Part shown: piece by piece, positions 53,206 to 63,195 of the stretch | How the letters are laid out: each line of letters begins with the position of its first letter | Numbering within the stretch: position 1 is the stretch's first letter | Source: Epithemia pelagica | Lineage: Eukaryota > Bacillariophyta > Bacillariophyceae > Surirellales > Surirellaceae | Reading direction: 5' to 3' | DNA length: 64,000 bases | Assembly (NCBI GenBank): GCA_946965045.2 | Contig: OX337230.1 | Span: 3,162,001-3,226,000 of the forward strand | Notes under the pieces: model-generated | Database searches by the model: none | Seen by the model: only the letters and a program-made list of their open reading frames with translations | Told to the model about the DNA's origin: nothing | Program-made: the position numbers and the translations under genes

Positions 53206-53975
53206 TAGGTAGTCGTGGCGCAGAATGGCATGTGCGTGCGAGATGGTGGCTAGCGAGCTGCGCCGCGATTGGGCCGTTGCCAACATTTTCTCGACGGCTG
53301 ACCGAAAATCATTGCTCCTAGTAGACCGAAAGGACATGATCGGGTGAAAGGGGTTGCCGCGAGATTAATGCTGGAGGGTCATCGTCAGTCATTTCATTCC
53401 TTGCTCAAGAAGAAAAGGATATAGATGCTGGTTTGTTTGTTGCGTCCGTAACAATGACCAAAAAGGCTTCTTGTCTGCATCATTTCTTGGCGCCTGCTCC
53501 GTGACCACCTTGGCCCTGCCCCCAGCATTCGGTCTGTTTTCTATCATCCTTTTTTCTGGTGCTAGGTATCGTATGTTGGACACTCCTACAATTCCTCACG
53601 TGCCCACTTTGTCTAAGCTCCTCGAGCAGTCATGATTGATGGCTCGCACGGGATCGTAGTTGGCCGTTCCAAGAAAGCAACCCTCTTGTGGAGATGATAA
53701 GCTGGATTCAGCAATGCTGTAGAAGCTTTACATTTCGTCCGCCACACGCTTATTAACATTCTTCATAGTATAGCGATGGATGAAGTATGACGATACATGT
53801 GCCACATGACTGCAGCAGTCTATTCATGCACAACTTTAGAAGATACCATCATATTGTAGATACAACAAACGTTCTATACAACTTTTGAATACCAAGCAAT
53901 TGAACATGGTATGCGTACAATAAGGATCTTGTCTACCAATCAGCTCGACAGATATGACTCTAACTAGTCCATGTT
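53206..53975. repeat. Second copy of local flank, with insertion
   Basis: About 53206-53350 resembles about 46480-46600 (shared TTTTCTCGACGGCTGACC). About 53636-53911 resembles 46640-46925 closely (shared CGTCCGCCACACGCTTATTA). Between them about 270 bp have no counterpart in the first copy. This copy then leads into a rearranged gene remnant. Confidence 0.7.
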
Positions 53976-54831
53976 CATTTCTTGACCAGGACATATTTTC
54001 CGAGTACGGAAATGACCTCGACGGAAATGAAGACAGAGTTTATCCGTGTCCTTGATTCGAACTTCGACGAGTTAGTGCGAAAAAGGGTTGCGGCGTCCTC
54101 CATCAATTTGTTGACTGAAGTTGCACGACAGCAACGGGATGAACAATGGATCCAATCCTGGATTGGATCCATTGTTCATCCCGTTGCAGTCGTGCAACTT
54201 TGGTCATAAGATTGATGGAGGACACCGCAACCGTTTTTCGCATAATCTCGTCTAAGTTGGAACAAAGGGCATTCAGAAGCTCTGTTTTCATTTCCGCCGA
54301 GGTCAGATCCGTACTATTTGGAAGCATGTTGCTAAAATCACGTTAAATGGTGACATAGCAGGCTTGTAGATGGTTAGGATTGGCCTCAGGATCAAACCAA
54401 TCTCGAATGAGATTTATTGTGTCGTCTTTGCTGGGCATCATTTCTTTTCTATCTCGGAACTCTAAAGCGCCGTTCTTCTCGTGCAGCTCGTATTGCTCTT
54501 TTTTCCTCTTCCTTCGTCCAATCCAGGTGTTCGAATCGGACGGATGGTTTCGTATGTTAACGAACAACCTTGGTGAGTGAGATTTGGAGCATTCCTTCGA
54601 TGGATGAAAAACTTCCTGTTTCTCCGTGCTTTGAGGAAGGACAAGAAACGGCTTGGGGTCCCGTTTCCTCGAATCGGACGGATGGTGACCTCTAATTATG
54701 CCGCTTCCATCGGACCGTGTGTCTTCGATTGATGAAAGCTTTCCGCCTGTTTTGAGGCCGAACCAATTTGTTGACAAATGCAAGTACCTTTGAGAACAAG
54801 AATTCTGCTTCCTCCCGAACGCCATATGCAC
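53976..54831 (-). pseudogene. Rearranged copy of the 47.1-47.9 kb gene with inverted duplication
   Basis: The minus strand from about 54700 leftward keeps broken blocks of the relative at 47081-47863 in several frames (VRFEHLDWTKEEE-like region, EKNGALEFRDRKEMMP, IRDWFDPEANPNHLQACY). At 54159 the sequence turns back on itself: the segment encoding SNLDEIMRKTVAVSSINLMTK on the minus strand is followed by an inverted copy that reads SNFDELVRKRVAASSINLLTE on the plus strand. The copy cannot encode a normal protein. A few codons of the original C-terminus remain near 53970. Confidence 0.75.
54011..54307. repeat. Near-perfect palindrome, inverted duplication centred at 54159
   Basis: The innermost arms 54122-54158 and 54160-54196 match at 36 of 37 positions around one T. 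Less perfect pairing (about 75-80% by eye) extends to about 54011 and 54307. The two arms are inverted copies of the same piece of the small charged gene. RNA or single-stranded DNA from here would form a long hairpin. Confidence 0.9.
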
Positions 54832-55139
54832 ATCCTATCATTACAGATACGTATGGAAGAAGTGCAGATTTCCCCGTTCTAGGAAAGCCACGAACCAAAG
54901 CAACGCGCCATGCTCCCTTGTTGGCGAATTTGTGTTGGATCAAGTCAACAATCTCCATATTCCTTGCGATTGGCTACATCGTCGGCAACCAGTGGTGATC
55001 CAACGTGACTCAAATCTCTCCGTGCTCCATTTGCTTCAAAGCCTCTCAAAGTTGCATAGGCTGTTTGTCCCAAGACCAGACGAGGACGCTTGACAGGGCG
55101 GCTTCGCGGTGTCGTGTGTCCTTCAAGGCGCGTTTGCAA
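54692..55139 (-). pseudogene. P-loop-containing fragment, frame broken
   Basis: Read on the minus strand from 55139, one frame (start MQTRLEGHTTPRSRPVKRPR) ends at 54945; an overlapping frame from 54958 continues with a Walker A-like GFPRTGKSALL. The two can be joined by a one-base shift near 54950. It could be a fragment of a nucleotide-binding gene, but it is short and no Walker B is seen. Confidence 0.3.
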
Positions 55140-55423
55140 AGAGGAATCTGCTCCTTGTCATCTTTCTCTCATCTTTCTCCCCCAAAATGGACGAGCTTGC
55201 TGTCTTGTACTTTTACGTCTTAGGAGGTGTCTTATCAGGCGTAGGTTATTATTTTTTGGAGCACGGGGAGGAGGAATTGGGTGTTTACTGAAAGTGCAAT
55301 GGACACAAACATAAACACAAACTCAACCATTAGGTTTAAGTTTAAGTTTATCGTATGTCCTGAATACAAAATAGGTCAAATCCAATAAAAACACAACCTA
55401 TCTTTGGATACACGTGTACACGC

Positions 55424-56413
55424 ATGCCTAATCTCCCCCAATGCTCATTCGTCTCCCTCCACCATACAAGAACTAAGACAATGGAGGAAGCTTCCATTCT
55501 GATGATGTTGCTTCTCCAGCAACAGAACAACAACGAAGTAGACGAATACAACCAACTGCGTAGGTCCGTAATCCGCAGAAATGCGTTACATGACCCCCTT
55601 AACTCTGCATTTATGCACCTCTATAGGTCAATGCAGGATGACGCGTTAATCACCCTTTGTGGTTTTGATCATGCAGCGTTCAATCGGCTTCTAACCCTGT
55701 TCAGACCAATGTTCAAAGCCTACACTCCTTACCCACAGTCACATAACAATCGGGGACACATGCGACGACTTACAAGGAGGAATCGTGGTAGGCGCAGGAA
55801 AATAACAGCGGTCATGTGTCTAGGACTTGTGCTGGCATGGACCCGTACTCGAGGATCCAGGAAAGTACTACAATTGATATTCGGCTTCACAGCCAACCCG
55901 TTATCAGTGTGGCTTAGATTCGGAAGGAGGATCCTGGTCAAGGTCCTTGCCAAGCATCCAGACGCCAAGGTAGAGCTTCCAACACCTGAAGAAATTGCTG
56001 TATTCAAACAGTCAATCCAAGCCAAGTACCCCTGTCTTGCCAACATTTGGGCAGCCATGGATGGTTTGAAGCTCTGTGTTGCCGCAAATCCGTTGACACA
56101 AAACATGTTTTACAATGGATGGACTCACGACCACTATGTGTCCAATCTCTTTGTCTACTCACCGGATGGCAAAATCCGTGCTTGTTTTATAAACGCTCCA
56201 GGTTCATGGCATGACTCTACACTTGCCTCTATTTCAAACATCTACAACAAGTTAGATGAACTACATGAGCGGGAGAGAGATAATGGTGGAGCCCGTGTGG
56301 TAGTTGATTCTGCCTTTGGAAGGGAAAACCGTCCCTCCTTGCTTAAGTCGCATCAGTCAAATTTTGACAACTTGTCAAAATTTGACTGTATGTTGTCTTT
56401 GTGTGTGTATTGA
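55424..56413 (+). pseudogene. PIF/Harbinger-type transposase, truncated before last catalytic Glu
   Basis: ATG 55424 (or 55481, which starts MEEASILMM) opens 329 codons. Typical Harbinger features are present: an N-terminal helical region with CGFDHAAFNRLL, a basic stretch near residues 113-127, the first catalytic Asp at D213 (AAMDGLKL), the PGSWHDS motif at 259-265 and the second catalytic Asp at D295 (VVVDSAFGREN). The final Glu-containing block (normally about 50-80 residues further) is missing: after KSHQSNFD the sequence runs into a palindrome and stops. A GTATGT donor-like word at 56389 would allow an intron, but the neighbouring minus-strand gene occupies the space beyond, so truncation is more likely. 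The copy should be catalytically dead. Confidence 0.8.
56356..56386. repeat. Perfect 15-bp-arm palindrome at the transposase breakpoint
   Basis: GTCAAATTTTGACAA, a single C, then its exact reverse complement. The left arm is part of the transposase coding sequence (encoding SNFD); the right arm is the 3' end of the minus-strand gene's frame, whose stop codon lies within it. Confidence 0.95.
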
Positions 56414-58192
56414 CGTTCCATGCCGGATCACACGTCCATCCCATAGAACCGAAACCCCATGAAATAGTTGTATACAAAGACCATGGTATGTAGTACCATC
56501 ATACTCCACAAGAATATTCGGCAAAACAAAGAACCAATTTTGGGAGTCACCTGGGATTGTCTCTGTCCAGATTGCGAATGAAACAGAACCATCGTGAACA
56601 TCATAGTGTGTCGTGTTCATTAGGTTCAAACTCAGGGTAATGGCTGAGGTCATACCTCCGACTCTTCCTCCGAATTCACTAGGCATTTCTTCGCCAGCTG
56701 AATCTTCTAGATACCGGAATGTTGGAATCACCCCAGGATATTCGCGTTCACAGAACCTTTTTGCCGCTGTACTTATTTTCGGCAGTATCATCGATAATGT
56801 CTTGTCCTTTGTAAATAATTTCTCGGAAACGAAAGTAGAACCGTTTCCTCTTGCCGCAGTATTACCAACAGTTGTCATAGATCCTAAGTCTCCCTTATTA
56901 CATCTGGCATTGGCCGCCTTTCTCAGAGACCCAGTACGTGTAAATTCCCTTGCTCTGTGGTGTAATAGGTCCAACAACGTCTGGTCCTTCCGTAACAGGG
57001 ATGTCACTCGAATGTAACTAAGTGACTCTGGTCTCCCATCATTTCGGCGTGTCCGAACAATGAAAGTAATGTTTCCCCGAATACGATGGTCGTATACCAG
57101 TGGCCTTGGGTGTGTACCGGACGACATTTGCAACCATAGGTTTCGATGCAAAGCACCACTAACATATCTCCGACTCCCTTTCTTATCTGAGTCATTCCTG
57201 TTTATAATCAGCCTTGTTCGATATTGTTCCCGTGACATGTGATGTGTCATCGACTGTTTATTCCCTGGCTTTTCGATCTTTCCCTTGTCATCGAGGTACA
57301 CGTCAGGAGGTAAAAGTGGGCTCCCATCCTCCACATCGGACCATTGGTAACATTCCTTCACAGTTTTGTCATTATTAGTAAGATGTTCACCCCAATCTAG
57401 ACTCCAACAACGATGAATCTTTTTCAAGAATGCATTACTTGCAGGTTGGCCATCTTTGTGTCGCAGACGTAACCAAGACAACGGTAGTGGGACTGATGAC
57501 GATGTGATGTTGGACGACCTTGATAGTTCTTGAAATTGACGCACACATGTATAAAAAACCCCAGCCAAAGGGAAGAGGATAATGATATCTCTGAAGAGGT
57601 GATCATTTTCGTCAAGACATAAATTTTTGTTAGTCCGAATCATCATGACAGGATCTTCGAATATAGAGGACGACACATGTGTTGTCTTTTTCCTGATTTC
57701 TCTATATCTTGTCCTCGACAAGGTACATTCCAATATGAATGCATTGTGGATCGTTTTAGTTACAAGACCCACCGGGATTTGAGTAACAATCATAGGACAA
57801 CATTCTGGTATAATGTTCGAATGACTGACAACGTCATCTCTTGTCTCCACAACATCATCCATAGCCTTGTTGTATATTTCTGGGATACGTGCAAAGACAC
57901 TCGGGATATCTTTCATATCGACCTTCCGTTGTATCATCTCCTTTTCGAACGACAAACCAAAACAATCTTGATCGTCGTAACTTCCAAAGCAACGCTGCAG
58001 TAGATGCGATAGCATCCTTATTCGATCGATGTCCTTGTCCAAGACAAAGTAGCACATTCTTTCGTGTGCACTTTCGTTCCGATGCGACATGGCGACCACT
58101 GTTTCACTTATACGTTGCGTTTTCTTCTTTTCGTACTTGGCATAGGTCTCCTGTGTACATGTGAGTGTCGAAATCGTCTGATCCGATGCCAT
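56375..58192 (-). CDS. Large unknown protein with possible 2OG-Fe(II) dioxygenase-like C-terminus
   Basis: ATG 58192 gives 605 residues (a GTG at 58237 would add 15). The first about 400 residues are not recognised. The C-terminal about 130 contain NTTHYDVHDGSVSFAIWTE and, 60 residues later, LWDGRVIRHGTSIH. A His-x-Asp pair (H529, D531) and a distal His (H591) next to Arg, on alternating predicted strands, match the metal-binding plan of 2-oxoglutarate/Fe(II) dioxygenases such as the TET/JBP and AlkB-related families; those enzymes oxidise bases or proteins. This is a motif-level call only. The stop codon is inside the 31-bp palindrome at the transposase breakpoint, so the two ORFs overlap tail to tail by 39 bp. 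The next gene upstream is on the same strand 167 bp away from ATG 58192. Confidence 0.6.
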   Translation of the reverse strand: MASDQTISTLTCTQETYAKYEKKKTQRISETVVAMSHRNESAHERMCYFVLDKDIDRIRMLSHLLQRCFGSYDDQDCFGLSFEKEMIQRKVDMKDIPSVFARIPEIYNKAMDDVVETRDDVVSHSNIIPECCPMIVTQIPVGLVTKTIHNAFILECTLSRTRYREIRKKTTHVSSSIFEDPVMMIRTNKNLCLDENDHLFRDIIILFPLAGVFYTCVRQFQELSRSSNITSSSVPLPLSWLRLRHKDGQPASNAFLKKIHRCWSLDWGEHLTNNDKTVKECYQWSDVEDGSPLLPPDVYLDDKGKIEKPGNKQSMTHHMSREQYRTRLIINRNDSDKKGSRRYVSGALHRNLWLQMSSGTHPRPLVYDHRIRGNITFIVRTRRNDGRPESLSYIRVTSLLRKDQTLLDLLHHRAREFTRTGSLRKAANARCNKGDLGSMTTVGNTAARGNGSTFVSEKLFTKDKTLSMILPKISTAAKRFCEREYPGVIPTFRYLEDSAGEEMPSEFGGRVGGMTSAITLSLNLMNTTHYDVHDGSVSFAIWTETIPGDSQNWFFVLPNILVEYDGTTYHGLCIQLFHGVSVLWDGRVIRHGTSIHTQRQHTVKF

Positions 58193-58358
58193 ATCTTCGA
58201 AAGTGGGACGAATATGTTTCTTCTTTATGGATGTCACCTCCGCTCTAGGATGTGTGCTTGTCGTTTCCGAACTTCTTGTAGTACAAAGACATAGTTAGTA
58301 CGCGGATAGAAATGCCAAATACCTGAAACTAGAATGTCTCTTCTTTTGATCGAGAGTA

Positions 58359-61300
58359 CTAATAATATAGATCAGACTTGCCTTTTCGCTTCTGTGTTAC
58401 TGGTCGTGACAGTAGAAGATTCAGTTTGGTCTCTCCTATTCTTCTCCTTTTGTTTTTTTTACTCATGAAACGGAGAGTTTCCAACGGTACACGACCCCAT
58501 GCTGTCTCTGGAAATACAGGGACCGGTCTGTAGAGACCACGATGTTCCTCTTTTGACACGCCAACTTCTTCAACTGAACCATCATGTGCATTGGTGTACG
58601 TAATTGAAGCAATATCTCCGTTGCACAAAGGGCAACTCTCGTTCATTTCAGGAGGTGTCGATTTCTGTTTCCCCATAGGAACTTGTTTTTCGGTGGTAAG
58701 GACATGACCAAGACACACCCGACAAAACTTGTGCCCGCATCTCTCGATCCGACAGTCGTTAGGACGCTGTCCATGGCATATGGCACAATATTGTTCGGAG
58801 TCTTCATCATATTCGTCTAGGACGATTGTCTTGTCTTTCTTCGCGATTAATTCCGTCTCATGTAGATCGTGTGGTATTAGCTCAGCATGACTATGACCGC
58901 ATATGGAACAAAATCGATTCTTCACCGAATTCCGGATGAAAGTACATGTTGGACAATGATAATGAGGACAGTTGGAGGTTTCTTGCCTTGTCCAACTCAC
59001 GATAGAAAAGGTCCGACTTCTATCCAGATCCTTTTTAAGCAATGAGGTCCCACAAGTGGAACAGAGTGCCTCTTTCTGATCTTCATCGTTCAATGTTCGT
59101 ACTAGATCCAAAAATCGCCGATCTTCGTGAAGTCGTTCGAGCGCCTTGTCCGCTTCTGTAATCTCTTGTATCACTTTAATGTCCTCGAATCGTTCATCGT
59201 CGGAATCCAGCATATCTTCCATTACCTCCCCTCGATCTTTCCCTTCCATTATAAACCGGCGACTGCGTTTGATCCTTGGACGTGTATCGTCATTAACGTC
59301 CTTGAAACATACACGCAGAGTCGAATCACGTTTCGCTTTATTGATAGCCGTACTCACGATATGATTGCAGGCCTTGTGACATTCTCGCCTACACGATGGC
59401 AATTCTTGAGCCCATTTCCCCATCATCTGATCACAGGACATATTAGGGGACGCCTTTGACAGGATCTCGTCGATCACACATATGATTGATACTTGGGGAA
59501 GCGTACACGCACTTGGTGCCACCGGATTCGGATACTTCTTATAAATGAATCTCCAGTCACATCCAACGAGCTCTTCCTTTATATCAACGCTCAAGAATGA
59601 TTGGATTTTCTTTTCGTCGTCCAATAGCCTTAGTTTCCGTAGACATCGAATCACTGTAGGCCTCCACGAGCGAATATCCCTTGTCGATAATGGATCGAAT
59701 ATCAACACTTCTCTTTGATGTGCTTGTAAGAGGATTAAGACAGGATCAAAAGCTTCATATTTGGTAGTGACGACGACCAACGTAGTATCGGAAGACGACG
59801 AACTCAAATCCATTGCAGTCGTTGTGTCCATTCTCAGACTATCTTCGTCGATTTGCTCAAAGCAAACGGACTTGTTGTGCCATTTATGAACCACCAGCAC
59901 AAGCATCGACCTGAATATGAGGGGAGGGATCCCCTTAAACTTAGTCGTCTCTTGAGTATTCGTCCGTAGCAAAAGGTTTTGTCTGTACTGGCGATGTGGG
60001 ACAAAAAGGACGTCCATTTTCCCATTGTCATGTTGTAGAGAACCATTCTTGTTGGTACAGCAAGCACAGGTAAAGACAAATCGCAAAACAACTTCATGGA
60101 TGCTTCCCTTACGTCTAACGGCACTTTCTTTACAGAGATCCCAAGCTTCATTGATCGCTGACATCGACTGTTTGAGGGACCAGTTAGCCATATGAATCAA
60201 ACGGTCGTTAGTGAAAGATGCAAGGTCGTCTGATGGACCAGGTTTATTCTTGAGAGGAGGTGGTTTCTTTGGTATTCCTTTAGGTTTGTCGCTACCGTGG
60301 TCAACATGTGATTTACTTTCCAACAGACCCACCTTTGATTGAGAGGAAGATTTTTTTGTCGTCGCTTGTTTTCCTTTTTGTGGTTTCTTTTTCAATGCAA
60401 GAGTATCAAAAATGGAACTCCGATCCTCCTCGGTCGCTGACAGAGACTGAGATGGTGATTTGCTCTCGTTATTTGAAACAGTGAAAATGGTAGAACTTGT
60501 TGCACCATCACATTTACTGTCTGACGCTCGTTTACGGCGTTTCCTGTCTTGAGATCGTTGTTCATGTCGCCCCTTCTGATACTCCTTCGTCTTTGTAGCG
60601 TATTCCCGTTCCGTCGTCTGGTAATATGAAATTAGAACCGCCAAATTGGAATAGTCGTTCGCGGGATACTTAGCAGCTCTTGGTATGTCAAAATAAGGAC
60701 GAAACCAGCAATCAGGAAGTGTAAGGGCTAATGCTTTTTCAACATCGACTCCTTCCATTTCATAGGAGTCAGATTCCAATACCCGATAGACAGCTGCCAT
60801 ATGTTGAACGCTCCAAACCATTTCTCGGACTGGTATTGTTCTGTCTTTCCGAAACTTCGATCTATCAGACGTCATGTAGTCCAATATTTTTGCAGCCACG
60901 ACATTAAGTCGTCTCTCCATCGAATACGAGTTGAGGACAATATCAGCGAGCATAGGATGGGCTCCAAGAAACACCTTGAGGGATCGAGTAAAGCTTGCGC
61001 TCGACTTTGATCTTGTCGTTGACGGGAATTCCTTGTCCCACAGACGAAGTGCGTCTCCATATAGAGTTTGTTCGAATAGGTCGATTCCTGGTGAAATAAA
61101 ACTACCAGCTCCGTCACTCTTGTTTCCCTCTTGTTGTTCTTCGATCGTCTCTACAAGTCTCAGTATCTTCGGGAAACAAACAGCAGCATGCGAGGCGATA
61201 TCACTGAAAATACTTGATCCACAGCGCAAGAGGGATACGAATATGGTTTCACCTCCATATGTAGTGGAGAAATCTGTCCAATTATCAGTGTTGGAATAAA

Positions 61301-61382
61301 CAGAACGATACCACTCGATTGTATATTCATAACATATCAAGTCTGGGAAATATCGATTGGAATCTTCTACCGAATCAGCCAT
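58359..61382 (-). CDS. Large RING-finger protein of unknown class
   Basis: ATG 61382, 1007 residues, single exon. The N-terminal about 290 residues are mostly helical and unrecognised; a Lys/Ser-rich linker (about 290-380) follows. Residues about 480-660 contain MLVLVVHKWHNKS and VLILLQAHQREVLIFDPL, faintly reminiscent of Ulp1-type cysteine proteases, but the catalytic Cys is not evident. Three CxxC-rich clusters lie at about 780-850 (CSTCG, CPHYHCPTC, FCSICGHSH), then a RING-HC finger: C866, C869, C882, H884, C887, C890, C917, C920. RING fingers usually recruit E2 enzymes for ubiquitin or SUMO transfer. The C-terminus is basic. It lies in tandem with the possible dioxygenase gene, same strand, suggesting a two-gene module. 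Confidence 0.7.
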   Translation of the reverse strand: MADSVEDSNRYFPDLICYEYTIEWYRSVYSNTDNWTDFSTTYGGETIFVSLLRCGSSIFSDIASHAAVCFPKILRLVETIEEQQEGNKSDGAGSFISPGIDLFEQTLYGDALRLWDKEFPSTTRSKSSASFTRSLKVFLGAHPMLADIVLNSYSMERRLNVVAAKILDYMTSDRSKFRKDRTIPVREMVWSVQHMAAVYRVLESDSYEMEGVDVEKALALTLPDCWFRPYFDIPRAAKYPANDYSNLAVLISYYQTTEREYATKTKEYQKGRHEQRSQDRKRRKRASDSKCDGATSSTIFTVSNNESKSPSQSLSATEEDRSSIFDTLALKKKPQKGKQATTKKSSSQSKVGLLESKSHVDHGSDKPKGIPKKPPPLKNKPGPSDDLASFTNDRLIHMANWSLKQSMSAINEAWDLCKESAVRRKGSIHEVVLRFVFTCACCTNKNGSLQHDNGKMDVLFVPHRQYRQNLLLRTNTQETTKFKGIPPLIFRSMLVLVVHKWHNKSVCFEQIDEDSLRMDTTTAMDLSSSSSDTTLVVVTTKYEAFDPVLILLQAHQREVLIFDPLSTRDIRSWRPTVIRCLRKLRLLDDEKKIQSFLSVDIKEELVGCDWRFIYKKYPNPVAPSACTLPQVSIICVIDEILSKASPNMSCDQMMGKWAQELPSCRRECHKACNHIVSTAINKAKRDSTLRVCFKDVNDDTRPRIKRSRRFIMEGKDRGEVMEDMLDSDDERFEDIKVIQEITEADKALERLHEDRRFLDLVRTLNDEDQKEALCSTCGTSLLKKDLDRSRTFSIVSWTRQETSNCPHYHCPTCTFIRNSVKNRFCSICGHSHAELIPHDLHETELIAKKDKTIVLDEYDEDSEQYCAICHGQRPNDCRIERCGHKFCRVCLGHVLTTEKQVPMGKQKSTPPEMNESCPLCNGDIASITYTNAHDGSVEEVGVSKEEHRGLYRPVPVFPETAWGRVPLETLRFMSKKNKRRRIGETKLNLLLSRPVTQKRKGKSDLYY

Positions 61383-61479
61383 ATTAACGTGCGATTCAAT
61401 CAGCTTGGGGAAGAAACAAGGAGAAATTTTCTTTCGATGCAGGGTTCCGATGCAACTTGATACTACCGTTTCTCAAGCT

Positions 61480-63190
61480 TGCGTGATGGAAACCCTGGAG
61501 GGTCTTGGTCGATAGGGATGGAGGAGTGAGGGATATGGGTGTACCAACTTGAAATCCAATAGGGTCTTGGTCGATAGAGATAGAAGAGGGAAGTATGGGG
61601 GCGCACCAACTTGGTGTCTCGGCCCTTCAACAGAACCACCAATCAAGATATAGCAATCCAATGGGGTCTCCTTGGTCGATGTAGATGAAGGAGGGATGGA
61701 GATGGGTGCACCAACTTGGTGTCTCGGCCCTTGTTCCAATCGGGAAGGAGTAGCAACACAGCAATCCAACAAGGTCTTGGTCGGTGGAGATGGAGGAGTG
61801 AAAATTATGTGCACCAACTTGGTGTCTTGATCCTTGTTCCAATCGAGAAGGAGTGGCAACACAGCAATCCAACAGGGTCTTGGTCGATGGAAATGGAGGG
61901 GTGAAGGAAATGGGTGCACCAACTTGGTGTCTCGGCCCTTGTTCCAATCGGAAAGGAGTAGCAACACGGCAATCCAACACGGTCTTGGTCGATGGAGATG
62001 GAGGGGTGAAGGAAATGGGTGCACCAACTTGGTGTCTCGGCCCTTGTTCCAATTGAGAAGGAGTAGCAACACGGCAATCCAACAGGGTCTTGGTTGATGG
62101 AAATGGAGGGGTGAAGGAAATGGGTGCACCAACTTGGTGTCTCAGCCCTTGTTCCAATCGGGAAGGAGTAGCAACACAGCAATCCAACAGGGTCTTGGTC
62201 GATGGAAATGGAGGGGTGAAGGAAATGGGTGCACCAACTTGGTGTCTCAGCCCTTGTTCCAATCGGGAAGGAGTAGCAACACAGCAATCCAACAGGGTCT
62301 TGGTCGATGGAAATGGAGGGGTGAAGGAAATGGGTGCACCAACTTGGTGTCTAGGCCCTTGTTCCAATCAAGAAGGAGTAGCAACACAGCAATCCAACGG
62401 GGTCTTGGTCGATGGAAATGGAGGGGTGAAGGAAATGGGTGCACCAACTTGGTGTCTCAGCCCTTGTTCCAATCGGGAAGGAGTAGCAACACAGCAATCC
62501 AACAGGGTCTTGGTTGATGGAAATGGAGGGGTGAAGGAAATGGGTGCACCAACTTGGTGTCTCGGCCCTTGTTCCAATCGGGAAGGAGTAGCAACACAGC
62601 AATCCAACAGGGTCTTGGTCAATGGAGATGGAGGGGTGAAGGAAGAGGGTGCACCAACTTGGTGTCTCAGCCCTTGTTCCAATCGGGAAGGAGTAGCAAC
62701 ACAGCAATCCAACAGGGTCTTGGTTGATGGAAATGGAGGGGTGAAGGAAATGGGTGCACCAACTTGGTGTCTCGGCCCTTGTTCCAATCGGGAGGGAGTA
62801 GCAACACAGCAATCCAACAGGGTCTTGGTCGATGGAAATGGAGGGGTGAAGGAAATGGGTGCACCAACTTGGTGTCTCAGCCCTTGTTCCAATCGGGAAG
62901 GAGTAGCAACACAGCAATCCAACAGGGTCTTGGTCGATGGAAATGGAGGGGTGAAGGAAATGGGTGCACCAACTTGGTGTCTCAGCCCTTGTTCCAATCG
63001 GGAAGGAGTAGCAACACAGCAATCCAACAGGGTCTTGGTCGATGGAAATGGAGGGGTGAAGGAAATGGGTGCACCAACTTGGTGTCTCGGCCCTTGTTCC
63101 AATTGAGAAGGGGTAGCAACACAGCAATCCAACAGGGTCTTGGTCGATGGAGATGGAGGGGTGAAGGAAGAGGGTGCACCAACTTGGTGT
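61480..63190. repeat. 105-bp minisatellite, about 16 copies
   Basis: The word GTGCACC recurs every 105 bp from 61815 to 63180 without a break, and three shorter or more diverged units precede it (about 61545, 61607, 61712). Each unit carries CACCAACTTGGTG, a 13-bp palindrome. Because 105 is divisible by three, long open frames appear on both strands and in several frames (up to 338 codons); these are not evidence of genes. Left-edge units keep words such as AACAGAACCACCAATC that the central units have lost. Confidence 0.95.
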
Positions 63191-63195
63191 CTTTT

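Noticed and set aside
55310-55360. AAGTTTAAGTTT repeats before the truncated transposase as its terminal inverted repeat
   Set aside because: No inverted partner is visible downstream because the other end of the element is missing.
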